This document shows, one piece after another, positions 61,996 through 64,000 of a stretch of DNA of 64,000 nt. The position numbers were made by a program, and so were the translations under genes. The stretch spans positions 1-64,000 of the forward strand of contig JADGNZ010000016.1 of the NCBI GenBank assembly GCA_017883205.1, read 5' to 3'. A model generated the notes under the pieces. The model had not been told where the DNA came from and searched no databases. It saw only the letters and a list, made by a program, of their open reading frames with translations. Origin of the DNA: Thermoanaerobaculia bacterium (GTDB lineage: Bacteria; Acidobacteriota; Thermoanaerobaculia; Gp7-AA8). Within the stretch, counting starts at the first letter, position 1; the number at the start of each line of letters is the position of its first letter.

Positions 61996-63399
61996 ATGAC
62001 AGTCACGGTTCTATTCGTCGCGTTCATGCTCCTCTCGGCAGCCATCGCGCTCGTCGATTGGAGGAGGGGTTGGCTGCTGGCCCTTCTCGTTGGAGTGCTG
62101 GCGGACCCCGTTCGTAAGCTGACGCCGGGTACGCCCGTAGCGATGTCTCTGAGCATCGTCGCGGTTTACCTTGTCATCATTTTTTCGGCCCAGAAGACTC
62201 TGCAGACTCACGCCCGCGAATTCTCGCTTCGTTTCTCCAACCTGTTCGGCGGGCTCACGGTGGTCCTGTTCTTCCTCTTTCTAGCAGCAGTCAACGGCCT
62301 CTTTACGTTCGGCCTGGAGGGTTGGAAAGCACCCGCACTCGGCCTCTTCCTCTATTGCGCCCCAATTCCCGCGGTAATCCTCGGATACGCCTATTTGCAA
62401 CGCGAGGAGCAGATCTACGACCTGTTCCGCTTCTACGCCATCGTGACGTCGATCGCGATGATCGGCACGCCGCTGGAGTACTTCAACCTGCCTTGGCGTG
62501 CCCTTGGGACCGTGGCGCTGTCCGAGGGAAATTATCGAATGATTACGGGCCTGACGATCCGGCTGCTGTCCGGGTTTTATCGCGCGCCCGACATCATGGG
62601 ATTGCACGCAGCAATCCTGACGATGATCGGTCTCATCATGGCTCTGCGTTCCCGCAGTTTCCGCACGGCGTGGGTTTGGATGCTTGTCACAGGCTGGGGA
62701 TTTCTCAACTGCCTGCTCAGCGGACGGCGCAAGGCGATCTACATGATCGTCGTCTTCCTTGCGGCGTTTCTCTGGCGATACTTTCGCCGTCTCTCCGCGG
62801 TTCACGTCATCTCGTTCGTGGCTCTCGGCCTCCTCACGATGTTCGTGATCAGCAGAGTCTCGGCGGGCGAAGAATCGAGCGCCTACACGCAGGGAGCCGC
62901 CACGACCCAGGACGAGATTTACAGCCGTCTGGAGGGAGGTCTAAGCGGTACTGTGGAGCAATCGGGGATCATGGGTGCCGGTCTCGGAACGGCGACACAG
63001 GGCGCCTATCACGTCCTCAACGAGAGTGGCGTGGCACGGCTCGGGTGGCAGGAAGGTGGCCTCGGAAAGCTGGCCGTGGAGCTCGGCGTACCGGGTCTGA
63101 TCGCCGTCGGAATGTTGGGAGCCGCGATGGTGATGACGATCCTCAAGATCTCCGCACACCCTGACGTTCCCGGCTCAACCCAGCTCACACGGGCGGCGCT
63201 CTTCGGCATCGTCGTCGCGAATGTCGTCGAGTTCATGGCCTCCGCACAGGCCTACTCAGATGCCTTGCTCACACTCCTGGCGGCATTCTTCGTTGGATGT
63301 CTGTTTGCCACCGCATCGCTCGATGAGCGACTGGCAGAGGCGACGGCAACGGAGAGCAGCGCCTTACCGCGGCCATTGACGTCACCGGTCACCCCGTAG
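61996..63399 (+). CDS. O-antigen polymerase/ligase-like membrane protein
   Basis: Multi-pass protein of 467 residues, ten to twelve helices, of the Wzy/WaaL-like type that polymerises or ligates lipid-linked glycans at the periplasmic face. A large loop region contains SGFYRAPDIMGLHAAILTMI and CLLSGRRKAIYMIVVFLAA, and SGIMGAGLGTATQGAYHVLN followed by QEGGLGKLAVELGVPGLI is the family's pattern near the second loop. It is separated by 60 bp from the GT2 upstream. Polymerase or ligase cannot be decided from sequence. Confidence 0.88.
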   Translation: MTVTVLFVAFMLLSAAIALVDWRRGWLLALLVGVLADPVRKLTPGTPVAMSLSIVAVYLVIIFSAQKTLQTHAREFSLRFSNLFGGLTVVLFFLFLAAVNGLFTFGLEGWKAPALGLFLYCAPIPAVILGYAYLQREEQIYDLFRFYAIVTSIAMIGTPLEYFNLPWRALGTVALSEGNYRMITGLTIRLLSGFYRAPDIMGLHAAILTMIGLIMALRSRSFRTAWVWMLVTGWGFLNCLLSGRRKAIYMIVVFLAAFLWRYFRRLSAVHVISFVALGLLTMFVISRVSAGEESSAYTQGAATTQDEIYSRLEGGLSGTVEQSGIMGAGLGTATQGAYHVLNESGVARLGWQEGGLGKLAVELGVPGLIAVGMLGAAMVMTILKISAHPDVPGSTQLTRAALFGIVVANVVEFMASAQAYSDALLTLLAAFFVGCLFATASLDERLAEATATESSALPRPLTSPVTP

Positions 63400-63410
63400 C
63401 ACCGTAGCGC

Positions 63411-64000
63411 GTGCGCCTGCTCCACGTCGTCCCCACCTACCTTCCCGCGACGCGCTATGGAGGCCCGATCTACGCGGTCCACGGTCTTTGTCGCGCCCTG
63501 GCTGCTCGCGGACACGCGGTCGATGTCTTCACGACGAACGTCGATGGCGAGCACGACTCGAACGTGCCGCTTGGCGTGCCGGTGAGTCTCGACGGAGTGC
63601 AGGTCCACTACTTCGCCTCACCTGCCGGTCTGCGGCGAAGGATGTACGTCTCCCGCGCAATGGGCACAGCTTTAGCCGAGCGTATGTCCGCGTACGACCT
63701 CCTCCATCTGCACTCCGTTTTCCTCTGGCCAACGTACGCAGCAGCCCGGGCCGCAGAGCGCGCACGGGTGCCTTACGTCGTCTCGCCAAGGGGAATGCTC
63801 GTTCCCGAGCTGATCCGGCGAAAGAGCGCGCTCGTGAAGAACGCCTGGATCCGATTCGTGGAAAGCCACACCTTCCGCAAGTCGGCGGGCATTCACTTCA
63901 CGGCCGAGCGCGAGTGGGAAGACGCTCGCCAGGTTGCGATTCCGCTTCCGGCCCCATTCATCGTTCCGAACGGAATCGATCTCCCTCCCGCTGCGTCCAT
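63411..64000 (+). CDS. GT4 family glycosyltransferase, 5' part only
   Basis: Open to the end of the window from the GTG at 63411; at least 196 codons are seen. RLLHVVPTYLPATRYGGPIY then AVHGLCRALAARGHAVDVF, HLHSVFLWPTYAAARA, PYVVSPRGMLVPELIRRK and FIVPNGIDLP show the N-lobe of a GT4 enzyme similar to those that build teichuronic and O-antigen chains. The C-lobe lies beyond the window. It starts 11 bp after the polymerase/ligase gene. Confidence 0.9.
   Translation, partial: MRLLHVVPTYLPATRYGGPIYAVHGLCRALAARGHAVDVFTTNVDGEHDSNVPLGVPVSLDGVQVHYFASPAGLRRRMYVSRAMGTALAERMSAYDLLHLHSVFLWPTYAAARAAERARVPYVVSPRGMLVPELIRRKSALVKNAWIRFVESHTFRKSAGIHFTAEREWEDARQVAIPLPAPFIVPNGIDLPPAAS

Overview
The window reads as chromosomal DNA of a GC-rich bacterium, most likely an Acidobacteriota member. 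The best clue is the secreted von Willebrand-type protein at 11949-13649, whose N-terminal architecture (signal peptide, then a VVVTDKKGNPVTGL-type domain, then VWA) is typical of that phylum. No rRNA, tRNA, insertion sequence or CRISPR array was recognised. Almost the whole window is one large surface-polysaccharide (O-antigen/exopolysaccharide) locus, broken only by a small housekeeping island at 10.9-17.1 kb. Layout: 1-165 is a tandem array of a 22-bp palindromic unit. 437-11728 is a minus-strand run that starts with dapF and continues through two membrane proteins, three GT2 and two GT4 glycosyltransferases to a polyprenyl glycosylphosphotransferase, most genes overlapping by 4-25 bp. 11949-17058 holds the VWA protein, three tiny membrane proteins, a MoxR ATPase and ETF-ubiquinone oxidoreductase. 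17363-24420 is a plus-strand operon: WecA/MraY-like initiating transferase, asparagine synthase, GT4, GDP-mannose 4,6-dehydratase and an ABC polysaccharide exporter (Wzm/Wzt). 24417-36994 is a mosaic of glycosyltransferases, methyltransferases, an acyltransferase, a deacetylase and an SGNH/MBOAT O-acetylation pair. 37390-48611 is a minus-strand operon for an amino sugar: Gfo/Idh dehydrogenase, two DegT aminotransferases, N-acetyltransferase, epimerase, LpxD-like acyltransferase and deacetylase. 48784-55495 is a plus-strand operon joining a hexapeptide acyltransferase, an acyl-activating enzyme, an acyl carrier protein, an iron alcohol dehydrogenase and LuxE/LuxC-like enzymes, ending in a membrane glycosyltransferase. 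55552-64000 holds a frameshifted acyltransferase, a decayed GT2, four further glycosyltransferases (the last cut by the window end), a methyltransferase, an acetyltransferase and an O-antigen polymerase/ligase.

Together the genes would activate sugars, start chains on undecaprenyl phosphate, extend and decorate them with methyl, acetyl and perhaps acyl-derived groups, and export them. Two kinds of initiating enzyme, an ABC exporter and a Wzy/WaaL-like protein suggest more than one glycan is made from this region.

The two observations that most deserve follow-up are (1) the carrier-protein plus LuxE/LuxC reductase cassette inside a glycan locus, with no luciferase, and (2) a set of inverted heptamer-repeat elements in the first 17 kb. 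Four of the glycosyltransferase-type genes carry such elements in frame as Gly/Ser/Trp-rich to Pro-rich insertions. Signs of decay and recombination (truncated paralogues, frameshifts, a tandem duplication reaching into moxR) indicate a locus that is being actively reshuffled.
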